From: Leptobacterium sp964389205
GTDB taxonomy: Bacteria; Bacteroidota; Bacteroidia; Flavobacteriales; Flavobacteriaceae
Length of the DNA: 64,000 nucleotides
Reading direction: 5' to 3'
Assembly: GCA_964389205.1 (NCBI GenBank)
Contig: CAYMDH010000011.1
Location: 22,252-86,251, forward strand
The position numbers and the translations under genes were made by a program. The first letter of the stretch is position 1. Every line of letters starts with the position of its first letter. The notes beneath the pieces were generated by a model. It saw nothing but the letters and a program-made list of their open reading frames with translations. It was not told the DNA's origin and did no database searches. This document shows, in pieces, positions 44,153-52,100 of this stretch.

Positions 44153-44938
44153 ATGAAAAGTTACGCTAAAAAGTGTACTACTTCTCACGGCAATGAGAAG
44201 CAGGAACACCACATGAGAAAGCACGACGCTAATTTACGAAAAAACGGCTTGTTACATTTTCAAATCGGGCTCATTATTAGTTTATTAACTTCTTATTTAC
44301 TTTTGGAAGCAGGGTTTCCTGTTTTGCAGGCAAAAACAGATGAAGTGAAGTTAGATTTAATAGAGTTTTTAGACGAACCTCCTGTACCAGATTTCGTGCC
44401 CTATGTACCCCCTACAGAAAAGCAACCCATTCCAGATGCCCCACCACCAATAGACCCCATAGAAATTACTATTATAGACGATGGACCTGATAAAAATGAA
44501 ACAAAAGTAGCTCCAACAGAACCTGATGTGATAGCTAGTATTGATTCTATTGCCTATATAGAACCTATTATAGATGTTGGATCTGTACCTTATGAAAAAG
44601 TAGAAGTAGTTCCTATTTTTCCTGGATGTGAATCTTTATCTACCAATAAAGAGAGAAGAATATGTATGTCAAAAGCCATAAATAAGATAGTGCAGAAAAA
44701 CTTTAAAACATCTTTAGGCGAATTTTATGGTTTATCAGGAAAGCAAAGAATCAATGTTCAATTTAAAATAAATAAAGAAGGAAAAGTTTCAGATGTTAAA
44801 GTAAGAGGAACTCATCCAGCTTTGGAAAAAGAAGCAAAACGAGTTGTACATCTAATTCCTGATATGAAACCTGGAAAACAAAGGGATAAAAAAGTAGAAG
44901 TGATTTTCTTAAAACCTATCATTTTTAATGTACAATAA
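44153..44938 (+). CDS. Second TonB-like energy transducer
   Basis: 261 residues from the ATG at 44153 (MKSYAKKCTTSHGNEK). The frame is open upstream to a GTG inside the preceding terminator, which is not a credible start. A basic N-terminus with several His residues is followed by one membrane helix (about 34-54), a proline/acidic linker, and a C-terminal TonB domain: VVPIFPGCESLSTNKERRICM, then GKQRINVQFKINKEGKVSDVKV and EVIFLKPIIFNVQ. It is a paralogue of the TonB at 42943, with a longer cytoplasmic start. It has its own terminator and is thus independently expressed. Confidence 0.88.
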   Translation: MKSYAKKCTTSHGNEKQEHHMRKHDANLRKNGLLHFQIGLIISLLTSYLLLEAGFPVLQAKTDEVKLDLIEFLDEPPVPDFVPYVPPTEKQPIPDAPPPIDPIEITIIDDGPDKNETKVAPTEPDVIASIDSIAYIEPIIDVGSVPYEKVEVVPIFPGCESLSTNKERRICMSKAINKIVQKNFKTSLGEFYGLSGKQRINVQFKINKEGKVSDVKVRGTHPALEKEAKRVVHLIPDMKPGKQRDKKVEVIFLKPIIFNVQ

Positions 44939-44982
44939 ATTCATTTTTTAGAAAATACAAAAAGATAAAATAAGATTAATAA

Positions 44983-45013
44983 AAAAATTCCTGTCGAAGC
45001 AGGAATTTTTGTT
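44983..45013 (+). terminator. Intrinsic terminator after the second tonB
   Basis: AAAAATTCCTG (44983-44993) pairs with CAGGAATTTTT (45000-45010), loop TCGAAG, followed by a T-rich tail. Confidence 0.85.
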
Positions 45014-45094
45014 TAAAATTTACGTTACTTCTATAACTGATAAAAGCAGTATATTGCTATTGCATTTAAAACCTAACTAACGATATTATATTTC

Positions 45095-47185
45095 ATGCGA
45101 AAAATAGCTATTCTTTTTTTCCTTTTTTCATTATCAATAGGACATACTCAAACAAAAAATGCATACGAAAAACATCCGGTTTTTAATAGTTGCAAGGAAG
45201 TGGCTATAAACGACCTTGAAAATTGTTTTAATACTACTTTAAAAGAGTTTTTAATTACTAATTTTAAAATGCCCAGTATAGTAGAAACCGAAAGCTATAG
45301 GGGGAATATATCGTTTCTATTTGAGGTAGATGCCAAAGGTAAATTTAAACTATTGTATACAGATGCTGCCTATGATGAACTGAAAAAAGCTCTAAAAGAG
45401 GTGTTTGATATGTTACCACAAATTACACCACCAACATATAGTGGGAAACCTACTTATATGCAATTTTCAATGATGTTGGCAATTCCGTTAAAAACAAATA
45501 ATAATATAATAGCTGCTAAGCCTACTAGAAAAGTTAATCAATTTACCAGAGAAAGTTCTAATGAATTTAAAGACATTGTTTTAAAGAAATATAATAATGA
45601 AGAATATAAGAGTCAATTAAATATTCCATTTTCTCATCAGAGATACGCGATATTTGATCAGGCATTAAATCAAGCAGGAAGCAATAGTCATACAGCTTCT
45701 AAACCATATGTGTATGGATATGTAGATACTTATTTTGATTTAGAAGGGCACGATAAAGCCTTATCAAAAAATAAAAAAAGTTGGTTTGGAAGAAAATGGT
45801 GGGATGAACATTTTATAACATTAAAAGGAAAAGAATATTGGGTAACGTTTGACCCCATTGCAGATCTTCAAATAGGAAGAGACGATAGCGATGATGTAGA
45901 TTTTACATATAACAATACTAGAGGAGCTTTAATTCAAGGTGCGATTGGTAAAAACTTGTTCTTTTCTACTTCGTTATATGAAAGCCAAGGTAGGTTTGCA
46001 GACTATTTTAATGATTTTGCAAGATCAATAGCTCCATCGGGAGGTAATCCAGCCATTATACCTGGTAGAGGAATAGCAAGAGCGTTTGATGGTGATGCAT
46101 TTGATTATCCAATAGCAGAAGGATATTTATCCTATACTCCAAATAAATATTTGAATGTTCAATTTGGTAATGGAAAGAATTTTATAGGAGATGGATATCG
46201 TTCTTTGTTTTTAAGTGATATAGCGTCACCTTATCCGTACTTGAAAATTAATACAAGTTTCGGAAAATTTAAATACACTAATTTATTTTTATCTGTTAGA
46301 GATGTTCGCCCAGAAGTAACAAGAGACGATGGGTCTTTTTTGACAAAATATATAGCGACACATTATTTGAGTTGGAATGTTACTAAAAAATTGAATCTAG
46401 GTTTTTACGAAGCGGTAGTAACAGATGATTCTCAAGGAAGAGGCTTAGATGTCAATTTTCTAAACCCAATTATATTCTATAGATTTATCGAGTTCTCTAC
46501 AGGATCTAGAGCAGGGAATGCACTTATTGGATTGAGCGGAAAATATAAATGGAATGATCGCGTAAACTTATATGGGCAGTTTATTTTAGATGAATTGTCA
46601 ATAGATGATTTTTTTGGAGGAGAGCAAAATTTTCGCAACAAATTTGGAGTGCAATTAGGAATCAAATATTACAATGCATTTAAAGTAGATGGATTATTGT
46701 TGCAAGGTGAGTTTAATGTGGTTCGTCCTTATACATTTTCGCACAATACAATTCGTTTGAATTTTGGACACAATAATCAACCGTTGGCACATCCAAAAGG
46801 AGCAAATTTTAGAGAGGTGATAGCAAGTGCCAATTACAATCATAAAAGATGGTTTGGTACTGCTAGATTTATTTACGGTGAACAAGGAAGAGATTTTGAA
46901 GGAGATGCAACAGCTTTTGGAGGTGATATTTTTACAAGTGAAAACAACAGGCCTTCAGAAAATGGCATTGAATTATTACAAGGAAACACAGTTACTACAT
47001 TTTTTGCAGATATTCAAGCAGGATATTTGATTAATCCTGCAACCAATCTAAAAATTTTTGGAAATTTAATTTATCGCAATTTTGATCCAGATGCAGAGTC
47101 TGCAACTACTTTTAGAAATAATACAACTTGGTTTAATATTGGATTTAGAACAGACCTATTTAATTTGTATAATGATTATCAATAA
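45095..47185 (+). CDS. RemB-like outer-membrane protein with TonB-like N-terminal domain
   Basis: 696 residues with a signal peptide (to about GHTQ, 19). Residues about 25-135 resemble the C-terminal domain of the two TonB proteins just upstream (HPVFNSCKEVAINDLENCF, then GNISFLFEVDAKGKFKLLY). The rest, from about 170, contains many alternating aromatic strands (LNVQFGNGKNFIGDGYRSLFLSD, KYKWNDRVNLYGQFILDEL) and looks like an outer-membrane beta-barrel. This layout fits the gliding-motility protein RemB of Flavobacterium johnsoniae, though the family is also close to capsule-assembly Wzi-like barrels. The exact role is inferred. Confidence 0.72.
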   Translation: MRKIAILFFLFSLSIGHTQTKNAYEKHPVFNSCKEVAINDLENCFNTTLKEFLITNFKMPSIVETESYRGNISFLFEVDAKGKFKLLYTDAAYDELKKALKEVFDMLPQITPPTYSGKPTYMQFSMMLAIPLKTNNNIIAAKPTRKVNQFTRESSNEFKDIVLKKYNNEEYKSQLNIPFSHQRYAIFDQALNQAGSNSHTASKPYVYGYVDTYFDLEGHDKALSKNKKSWFGRKWWDEHFITLKGKEYWVTFDPIADLQIGRDDSDDVDFTYNNTRGALIQGAIGKNLFFSTSLYESQGRFADYFNDFARSIAPSGGNPAIIPGRGIARAFDGDAFDYPIAEGYLSYTPNKYLNVQFGNGKNFIGDGYRSLFLSDIASPYPYLKINTSFGKFKYTNLFLSVRDVRPEVTRDDGSFLTKYIATHYLSWNVTKKLNLGFYEAVVTDDSQGRGLDVNFLNPIIFYRFIEFSTGSRAGNALIGLSGKYKWNDRVNLYGQFILDELSIDDFFGGEQNFRNKFGVQLGIKYYNAFKVDGLLLQGEFNVVRPYTFSHNTIRLNFGHNNQPLAHPKGANFREVIASANYNHKRWFGTARFIYGEQGRDFEGDATAFGGDIFTSENNRPSENGIELLQGNTVTTFFADIQAGYLINPATNLKIFGNLIYRNFDPDAESATTFRNNTTWFNIGFRTDLFNLYNDYQ

Positions 47186-47190
47186 AAAAA

Positions 47191-47216
47191 CCTGTCTTGA
47201 ATTCAAACAGGCTTTG
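47191..47216 (+). terminator. Possible terminator after the remB-like gene
   Basis: CCTGT/ACAGG with an inner TTGAA/TTCAA helix forms a bulged stem six bases after the stop, followed by only a short CTTTG. The A-run before it and T-poor tail make it a moderate candidate. Confidence 0.45.
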
Positions 47217-47225
47217 TCAATTATT

Positions 47226-47333
47226 GTCAGTTCGAGTGATTTTGAGGTACGAAAAATTGTATCGAGAACTATTTTTAATGCAAAAATCCTTATTCTCGAT
47301 ACTAAATTCTTTTAGAATTTTATTCGAATTGAC
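47226..47333. repeat. Nested inverted-repeat element, REP/MITE-like
   Basis: Outer arms GTCAGTTCGA (47226-47235) and TCGAATTGAC (47324-47333) match with one G-T-type difference. Inner arms GTATCGAGAA (47259-47268) and TTCTCGATAC (47293-47302) are exact complements. The whole 108-base unit folds as one long imperfect hairpin between two convergent genes. It has the look of a dispersed palindromic repeat, but only one copy is in the window. Confidence 0.55.
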
Positions 47334-47370
47334 GGCTTTTGGCGATTAAAAAATCAAAATGCACAACGAT

Positions 47371-48279
47371 TTATTCAGAAGACGCATTTTTTAAACTCTT
47401 GTAAATAGTACGACGTACCACATCAGATTTTATAAACCAGTCACCATAATTTAAATCGTCATATTTTTTTGTAATAGCAGCATTTGCTGTTACTTCTTCT
47501 TCTGTTTTTCCTTTAGCAATTTCTGCTTTAACACCATCTCTCAGGTATTCTAGCATTGCTAAATACTCAATTAATTCTACCTTGTTAGATTGCCCTCTAT
47601 GTCCAGGGATAATCTTAGTTTCATCATTTATTAGTACTAATGCTTTTTTTGCTGCATTAATATAACCTTCTATACTACCGCCACTACTTAAATCAATGAA
47701 AGGATATTTTTGTTTGAAATAAGTATCTCCCATATGCAATACATTGTTATTTGCAAAATAAACCAATGCATCTCCATCGGTATGAGCATTATGGATATGA
47801 AATAACATTATAGTTTCATCGCCTTCATAAAAACTAATATCTTCAGTAAAAGTTACTTCGGGTAATGCAGCTTTAGGAGAAGCAGAGGTTTTTCTGTTAA
47901 ATTCTTTGTTAAATTGATCTGTGCTCATGCGTTCTCTCACATTTTTATGAGCTACAATTACAACCTCTTCTTTGTTAAAATTTTCATTCCCTCCAGAGTG
48001 ATCACCATGCCAATGAGTATTGATCAGATATTTTAAAGGTTTGTCTGAAATTTTAGCAATCGCTTCTTTTAACTTTGCTGTCATATGAGGAAATTGATCA
48101 TCAATCATAAAAAGACCATTTTCTCCTACAAAAACACCAATATTGCCACCTTGTCCTACCAGCATATAAAGTTGATCTGTTAATTTAATAGTTTCTACTT
48201 TAATTTCTTGTTGGGTTTGTGCATTTATTTGTAGCGTTGTATTCAATAGAATTAGGAGTACAAATTTGAATATTTTCAT
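47371..48279 (-). CDS. Secreted metallo-beta-lactamase-fold hydrolase
   Basis: 302 residues with a signal peptide (to about residue 20). The zinc site is complete: HWHGDH (His89, His91, Asp93, His94), a later HNAHTDGD, MGDTYF and PGHRG. These belong to the MBL-fold superfamily, in a periplasmic group close to class B beta-lactamases and to SoxH/quinoprotein-relay-type proteins. The substrate cannot be read from the sequence, so it should not be called a beta-lactamase. A monocistronic gene, divergent from ctaB and convergent with the remB-like gene. Confidence 0.87.
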   Translation of the reverse strand: MKIFKFVLLILLNTTLQINAQTQQEIKVETIKLTDQLYMLVGQGGNIGVFVGENGLFMIDDQFPHMTAKLKEAIAKISDKPLKYLINTHWHGDHSGGNENFNKEEVVIVAHKNVRERMSTDQFNKEFNRKTSASPKAALPEVTFTEDISFYEGDETIMLFHIHNAHTDGDALVYFANNNVLHMGDTYFKQKYPFIDLSSGGSIEGYINAAKKALVLINDETKIIPGHRGQSNKVELIEYLAMLEYLRDGVKAEIAKGKTEEEVTANAAITKKYDDLNYGDWFIKSDVVRRTIYKSLKNASSE

Positions 48280-48382
48280 TATAATTGGTTTTCGACCTTT
48301 GACGTTAAATACTCGTAAATCTTACAATGGTAAGATAAAAACGAAAATAAATCGTTTTTAAAAGTAAAACTACTTGAAAATC

Positions 48383-48414
48383 ATTGCATAAAAAACCACT
48401 GTAGTATATCTTTG
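48383..48414 (+). promoter_or_regulatory. Promoter of the ctaB-cox assembly cluster
   Basis: TATCTTTG (48407-48414) matches TAnnTTTG, and ATTG (48383-48386) is a 3/4 match to the -33 element at 20 bases. The following bases make TTTGCACTCG, identical to those at the tRNA-Gln promoter. Confidence 0.6.
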
Positions 48415-48435
48415 CACTCGATTTAGAAACGATTG

Positions 48436-49341
48436 ATGAAAACCGCATTGAACACCATATCAAAAACACACTCATTCGCTTTGATTATTGACGACTTTAA
48501 ACAAATTACAAAAGTAGGTCTAGCGATTAGTGTAGTTTTTTCTTCTATAGCAGGATATTTGCTTGGTGCAGAAACGGTGAGTTTTAAAATTTTAGCATTA
48601 TTATCATTAGGAGGGTATTTTATGGTTGGAGCATCTAATGCATACAATCAAATTATAGAACGAGATTTAGATGCGCTTATGGACAGAACAAAAAACAGGC
48701 CTATTCCGGCTGGTAGAATGTCTGTCAATACTGCATTTATAATAGCTAGTCTTTTTACCATTCTAGGGATTATTACACTATATATTGTAAACCCTAAGAG
48801 CGCTATGTTTGGTGCTATTTCTATTTTCCTATATGTTTGTGTTTATACACCTCTAAAAACAAAAACACCTTTATCTGTATTTGTTGGAGCTTTTCCAGGA
48901 GCTATTCCATTTATGTTAGGTTGGGTAGCAGCTACAAATGATTTTGGGATAGAACCAGGAACTTTATTTATGATTCAGTTTTTCTGGCAATTCCCCCATT
49001 TTTGGGCAATAGGCTGGGTATTGTATGATGATTATAAAAAAGGAGGGTTTAATATGCTCCCTACCGGAAAAAGAAATAAAGGAACAGCTTTGCAAATTAT
49101 AATGTATAGTATTTGGATGATTATAATTTCTGTCTTTCCTGTTACAGGATTGACAGGTAGTTTGCAATTATCTGTTGTATCTGCAGTGATTGTTTTTCTC
49201 TTAGGTATAGGAATGTTATCTTTTGCTTTTAGATTATACCGTATAAAAGATAAGAAATCGGCTAGGCAATTAATGTTGGCCAGTGTGAGTTATATTACTC
49301 TAATGCAAATTGTATACGTAATTGATAAATTTTTAAGCTAA
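48436..49341 (+). CDS. ctaB: Protoheme IX farnesyltransferase (haem O synthase)
   Basis: 301 residues from the ATG at 48436; a TTG directly in front of it (48433) is a less likely start. It is a UbiA-type prenyltransferase with about nine membrane helices and the first Asp-rich motif in NAYNQIIERDLDALMDRTKNRPIP, followed by YVCVYTPLKTKTPLSVFVGAFPGAIP. It adds the farnesyl chain to haem B to make haem O, the precursor of haem A for CoxA. It is directly followed by the subunit III genes, stop and start codons touching. Confidence 0.95.
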   Translation: MKTALNTISKTHSFALIIDDFKQITKVGLAISVVFSSIAGYLLGAETVSFKILALLSLGGYFMVGASNAYNQIIERDLDALMDRTKNRPIPAGRMSVNTAFIIASLFTILGIITLYIVNPKSAMFGAISIFLYVCVYTPLKTKTPLSVFVGAFPGAIPFMLGWVAATNDFGIEPGTLFMIQFFWQFPHFWAIGWVLYDDYKKGGFNMLPTGKRNKGTALQIIMYSIWMIIISVFPVTGLTGSLQLSVVSAVIVFLLGIGMLSFAFRLYRIKDKKSARQLMLASVSYITLMQIVYVIDKFLS

Positions 49342-49923
49342 ATGGATTTAACTGAAGGAACATACAGAGAGAAAGATGCCAGAGCGAAAAAAATGATGCT
49401 ATGGTTTGGAATTATAAGCTTATTAATGATGTTTGCAGGTTTAACAAGCGCATATGTGGTAAGTAAAAATAGACCAGATTGGTTAAAAGATTTTCAGCTC
49501 CCTATTGCATTTTTATGGAGTACGATTACTATTATTGTTAGTAGCTTAACAATGCATTTAGCAAAAAAAACAATAAAGCAAGGCAAAAATAACCTAGGAA
49601 TGCAATTTCTACTTATAACATTAGTATTAGGAATTACATTTATTGTATTACAATTTGTTGGTTTTTCACAAATAATAAAAGCAGGGTATTATTTCACAGG
49701 AAGTCAAAGCACAATAACTACATCTTTTTTATATGCAATCACAATAGCACATATTGGCCATGTTTTTGCAGGGGTTGTAGTATTGTTTGTAATAATTTAT
49801 AATCATTTTAAAGAGAAGTATAATGAGGGCAAAACTCTTGGTTTAGAGCTAGGTGCAACCTTTTGGCATTTCCTAGATTTTCTTTGGGTCTATCTCATTT
49901 TATTTTTCTATTTCTTTAGATAA
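49342..49923 (+). CDS. Cytochrome c oxidase subunit III-like protein, short
   Basis: 193 residues, five membrane helices. The C-terminal part ATFWHFLDFLWVYLILFFYFF and the AHIGHVFAGVVVLF segment are the haem-copper oxidase subunit III signatures. It lacks the first two helices of seven-helix subunit III. It begins right after the ctaB stop and lies 46 bases before a second, longer subunit III gene, a pairing often seen in Bacteroidota. Both may be part of the oxidase, or the short one may help assembly. Confidence 0.88.
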   Translation: MDLTEGTYREKDARAKKMMLWFGIISLLMMFAGLTSAYVVSKNRPDWLKDFQLPIAFLWSTITIIVSSLTMHLAKKTIKQGKNNLGMQFLLITLVLGITFIVLQFVGFSQIIKAGYYFTGSQSTITTSFLYAITIAHIGHVFAGVVVLFVIIYNHFKEKYNEGKTLGLELGATFWHFLDFLWVYLILFFYFFR

Positions 49924-49969
49924 GAAAAAAGTGTAAATTTGGGGAATTTTTAACACAGATTACTTTTAT

Positions 49970-50953
49970 ATGGAAGCTACTGTTGATAATACAGAAAACG
50001 AAGGCAAATTATGGGGTGGAGGTAACAAACCACTCAACGCAAGTTATGGTAAAATGATGATGTGGTTCTTTATCGTGTCTGATGCCTTGACATTTTCAGG
50101 ATTCTTAGTTGCCTATGGATTTTCAAGATTTAAATTCATAGATTCTTGGCCTATTGCAGATGAAGTGTTTACTCACTTTCCTTTTGCGCATGGGAAAGAC
50201 TTGCCAATGATTTATGTAGCTTTTATGACATTCATATTAATTATGTCATCTGTAACTATGGTATTAGCTGTAGATGCAGGACATCATATGAAGAAAACAA
50301 AAGTAACATGGTATATGTTTTTGACGATTATTGGTGGAGCTATCTTTGTTGGTTCTCAGGCATGGGAATGGGCAACCTTTATCAAAGGTGATTATGGAGC
50401 TATAGAAACGAGAGGAGGAAGAATTCTTCAATTTGTAGATAACACCACAGGAGATAGAGTAGCAATTTCGGATATAGCAGTAGAAATACCTAGTGATCGA
50501 GTGGCGCATACAAGAAGAGAAGGAGTCTGGTTTACAAAAGAGGGAACGCTTCCTACCTACACAATACAAGAAATAACAGCAGGACTTGAAGCAAATAAAG
50601 ATGTAGTAATACGAACAGAGTTTTTAAATGATGAAGGAGAGAAAACAGTACTTTCTAGAGAAGCTTCTTTGGAAAAATTGAAAAATGAAGCTGCAATTGT
50701 AGTAGAAGGAGCCAATCTGGTAAGGAATGAATATGGAAATCGTCTTTTTGCAGATTTTTTCTTTTTCATAACTGGATTTCATGGTTTTCACGTTTTTTCA
50801 GGAGTATTAATCAACCTAATTATTTTCTTTAATGTTATCATAGGGACGTATGAAAAACGAGGGCATTATGAAATGGTTGAAAAAGTAGGTCTTTACTGGC
50901 ACTTTGTAGATTTAGTTTGGGTATTTGTATTTACATTCTTTTACCTAGTTTAA
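49970..50953 (+). CDS. ctaE: Cytochrome c oxidase subunit III with large internal insertion
   Basis: 327 residues. Membrane helices at the N-terminal half (KMMMWFFIVSDALTFSGFLVAYGF; FVGSQAWEWATFI) and the C-terminal half (GFHGFHVFSGVLINLIIFF; GLYWHFVDLVWVFVFTFFYL) are typical of subunit III. Between them, about residues 145-255, is a soluble stretch of some 100 residues (GGRILQFVDNTTGDRVAISD through VEGANLVRNEYG) that is absent from classical subunit III. It is probably a domain on one side of the membrane; its role is unknown. It is flanked by the short subunit III and subunit IV genes. Confidence 0.92.
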   Translation: MEATVDNTENEGKLWGGGNKPLNASYGKMMMWFFIVSDALTFSGFLVAYGFSRFKFIDSWPIADEVFTHFPFAHGKDLPMIYVAFMTFILIMSSVTMVLAVDAGHHMKKTKVTWYMFLTIIGGAIFVGSQAWEWATFIKGDYGAIETRGGRILQFVDNTTGDRVAISDIAVEIPSDRVAHTRREGVWFTKEGTLPTYTIQEITAGLEANKDVVIRTEFLNDEGEKTVLSREASLEKLKNEAAIVVEGANLVRNEYGNRLFADFFFFITGFHGFHVFSGVLINLIIFFNVIIGTYEKRGHYEMVEKVGLYWHFVDLVWVFVFTFFYLV

Positions 50954-50979
50954 TTTATATAAAATAAGATAATTTAGAA

Positions 50980-51363
50980 ATGGCACACGGCGAACATAAA
51001 TTAGCAATATTTAGAGGTTTATTAAAATTTAAATCGAATCAGCAAAAAATATGGGGAGTTCTTATTTTTCTTTCTATAGTTACAGCAATAGAAGTAGGTT
51101 TAGGTATTGCTAAACCAGAAATTCTAAACGGTAAGGTTATAGGAATGAAAATGCTAAACTGGATCTTTATTATTTTAACCTTGGTGAAAGCCTACTATAT
51201 TGCATGGGATTTTATGCATTTAAGAGATGAAACAGGAAATTTTAAATGGTCAATAGTTTTACCGTTATTAATACTCGTTCCTTATCTGGCTGCTATATTG
51301 CTAGTAGAAGCAGATTATATATTTGAAATCATGAGAAATGGTTTTGTAAGCTGGAATTTTTAA
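50980..51363 (+). CDS. Cytochrome c oxidase subunit IV (CyoD-like)
   Basis: 127 residues with three membrane helices. The end of helix two and the loop KAYYIAWDFMHLRDETGNFKW are typical of the prokaryotic cytochrome c oxidase subunit IV family. It assists oxidase assembly and stability. It is the last gene before a strong terminator at 51378. Confidence 0.9.
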   Translation: MAHGEHKLAIFRGLLKFKSNQQKIWGVLIFLSIVTAIEVGLGIAKPEILNGKVIGMKMLNWIFIILTLVKAYYIAWDFMHLRDETGNFKWSIVLPLLILVPYLAAILLVEADYIFEIMRNGFVSWNF

Positions 51364-51377
51364 AAGCTTTAAGAAAT

Positions 51378-51409
51378 AAAAAAGACGGTTTTTGAACCGT
51401 CTTTTTTAT
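51378..51409 (+). terminator. Intrinsic terminator after subunit IV
   Basis: AAAAAAGACGGTT (51378-51390) pairs with AACCGTCTTTTTT (51395-51407), loop TTTG. The T-run merges with the -7-like element TATTTTTG. Confidence 0.88.
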
Positions 51410-51414
51410 TTTTG
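51407..51414 (+). promoter_or_regulatory. -7 promoter element inside the terminator tail
   Basis: TATTTTTG begins at the last T of the terminator stem and fits TAnnTTTG. No good -33 element is seen. It would start the SCO1 gene group at 51456. Confidence 0.4.
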
Positions 51415-51455
51415 TGCTACAGTTAAATTTCTGAAAATACGCTTAAATAATAATC

Positions 51456-52097
51456 ATGAATAAGAAAAAGTTTTTTGTACTAAGCGTGCTTTTTATCCTT
51501 CCTATTGTGGCGTATCTTTTTTTTGCGTCTGGCGTTAATAATTTTGCAAAACTTCCTGTGCTAACAGAGAAGATAGCAAATGTAGAAGCTCTTGAAAGTT
51601 TGTCAGGAGAAAAGATAACATTTCAAAATAAAATTACCATTCTTGGTTTTTTTGGAAATAACTTAGAATCTAGAAGAGGAAATGCTTTTAACCTAAATCA
51701 AAAAATCTATAAACGTTTTTATGAATTTAATGACTTTCAATTTGTTATTATATTAACAAAAGGAGAAGAAGCCAAAGCAAAAGCACTTTTAGAAGAGTTA
51801 AATCCTTTATCTGATACTCAAAAATGGAAATTTGTTTTTGCAGAAAGTAATGATATAAAAACAATATTCACCAGCTTGAAATCTAATTTAACGTTAGATG
51901 AGAATTTTAGTTTACCAGAAGTATTTATTATTGATAAAGAGCGCAGGTTGAGAGGAAGAAGAGGAGATGAAACACTTTACGGGTTTAATTCAACCTTAGT
52001 TTCTGAGTTAAATAACAAAATGGAAGATGATGTTAAAGTGATTTTAGCTGAGTATAGATTAGCTCTGAAAAAAAATAATACATACAGAGAAAAGTAG
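51456..52097 (+). CDS. Membrane-anchored thioredoxin-fold-like protein without redox cysteines
   Basis: 213 residues. One N-terminal membrane anchor (about 5-25) is followed by a soluble domain. KITILGFFGNNLESRRGNAFNL and SLPEVFIIDKERRLRGRRG have the beta-strand and cis-proline pattern of thioredoxin/SCO-like proteins. No CxxC or CxxxC is present, in fact there is no cysteine at all, so it cannot do thiol chemistry or bind copper like SCO1. It lies three bases before the SCO1 gene, which suggests a shared role in oxidase maturation. The function is not known. Confidence 0.68.
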   Translation: MNKKKFFVLSVLFILPIVAYLFFASGVNNFAKLPVLTEKIANVEALESLSGEKITFQNKITILGFFGNNLESRRGNAFNLNQKIYKRFYEFNDFQFVIILTKGEEAKAKALLEELNPLSDTQKWKFVFAESNDIKTIFTSLKSNLTLDENFSLPEVFIIDKERRLRGRRGDETLYGFNSTLVSELNNKMEDDVKVILAEYRLALKKNNTYREK

Positions 52098-52100
52098 AAA

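Noticed and set aside
47371..48279. Reading the MBL-fold protein as an antibiotic-resistance beta-lactamase
   Set aside because: Zinc ligands alone do not give the substrate. The sequence is closer to generic periplasmic MBL hydrolases and has no resistance context.
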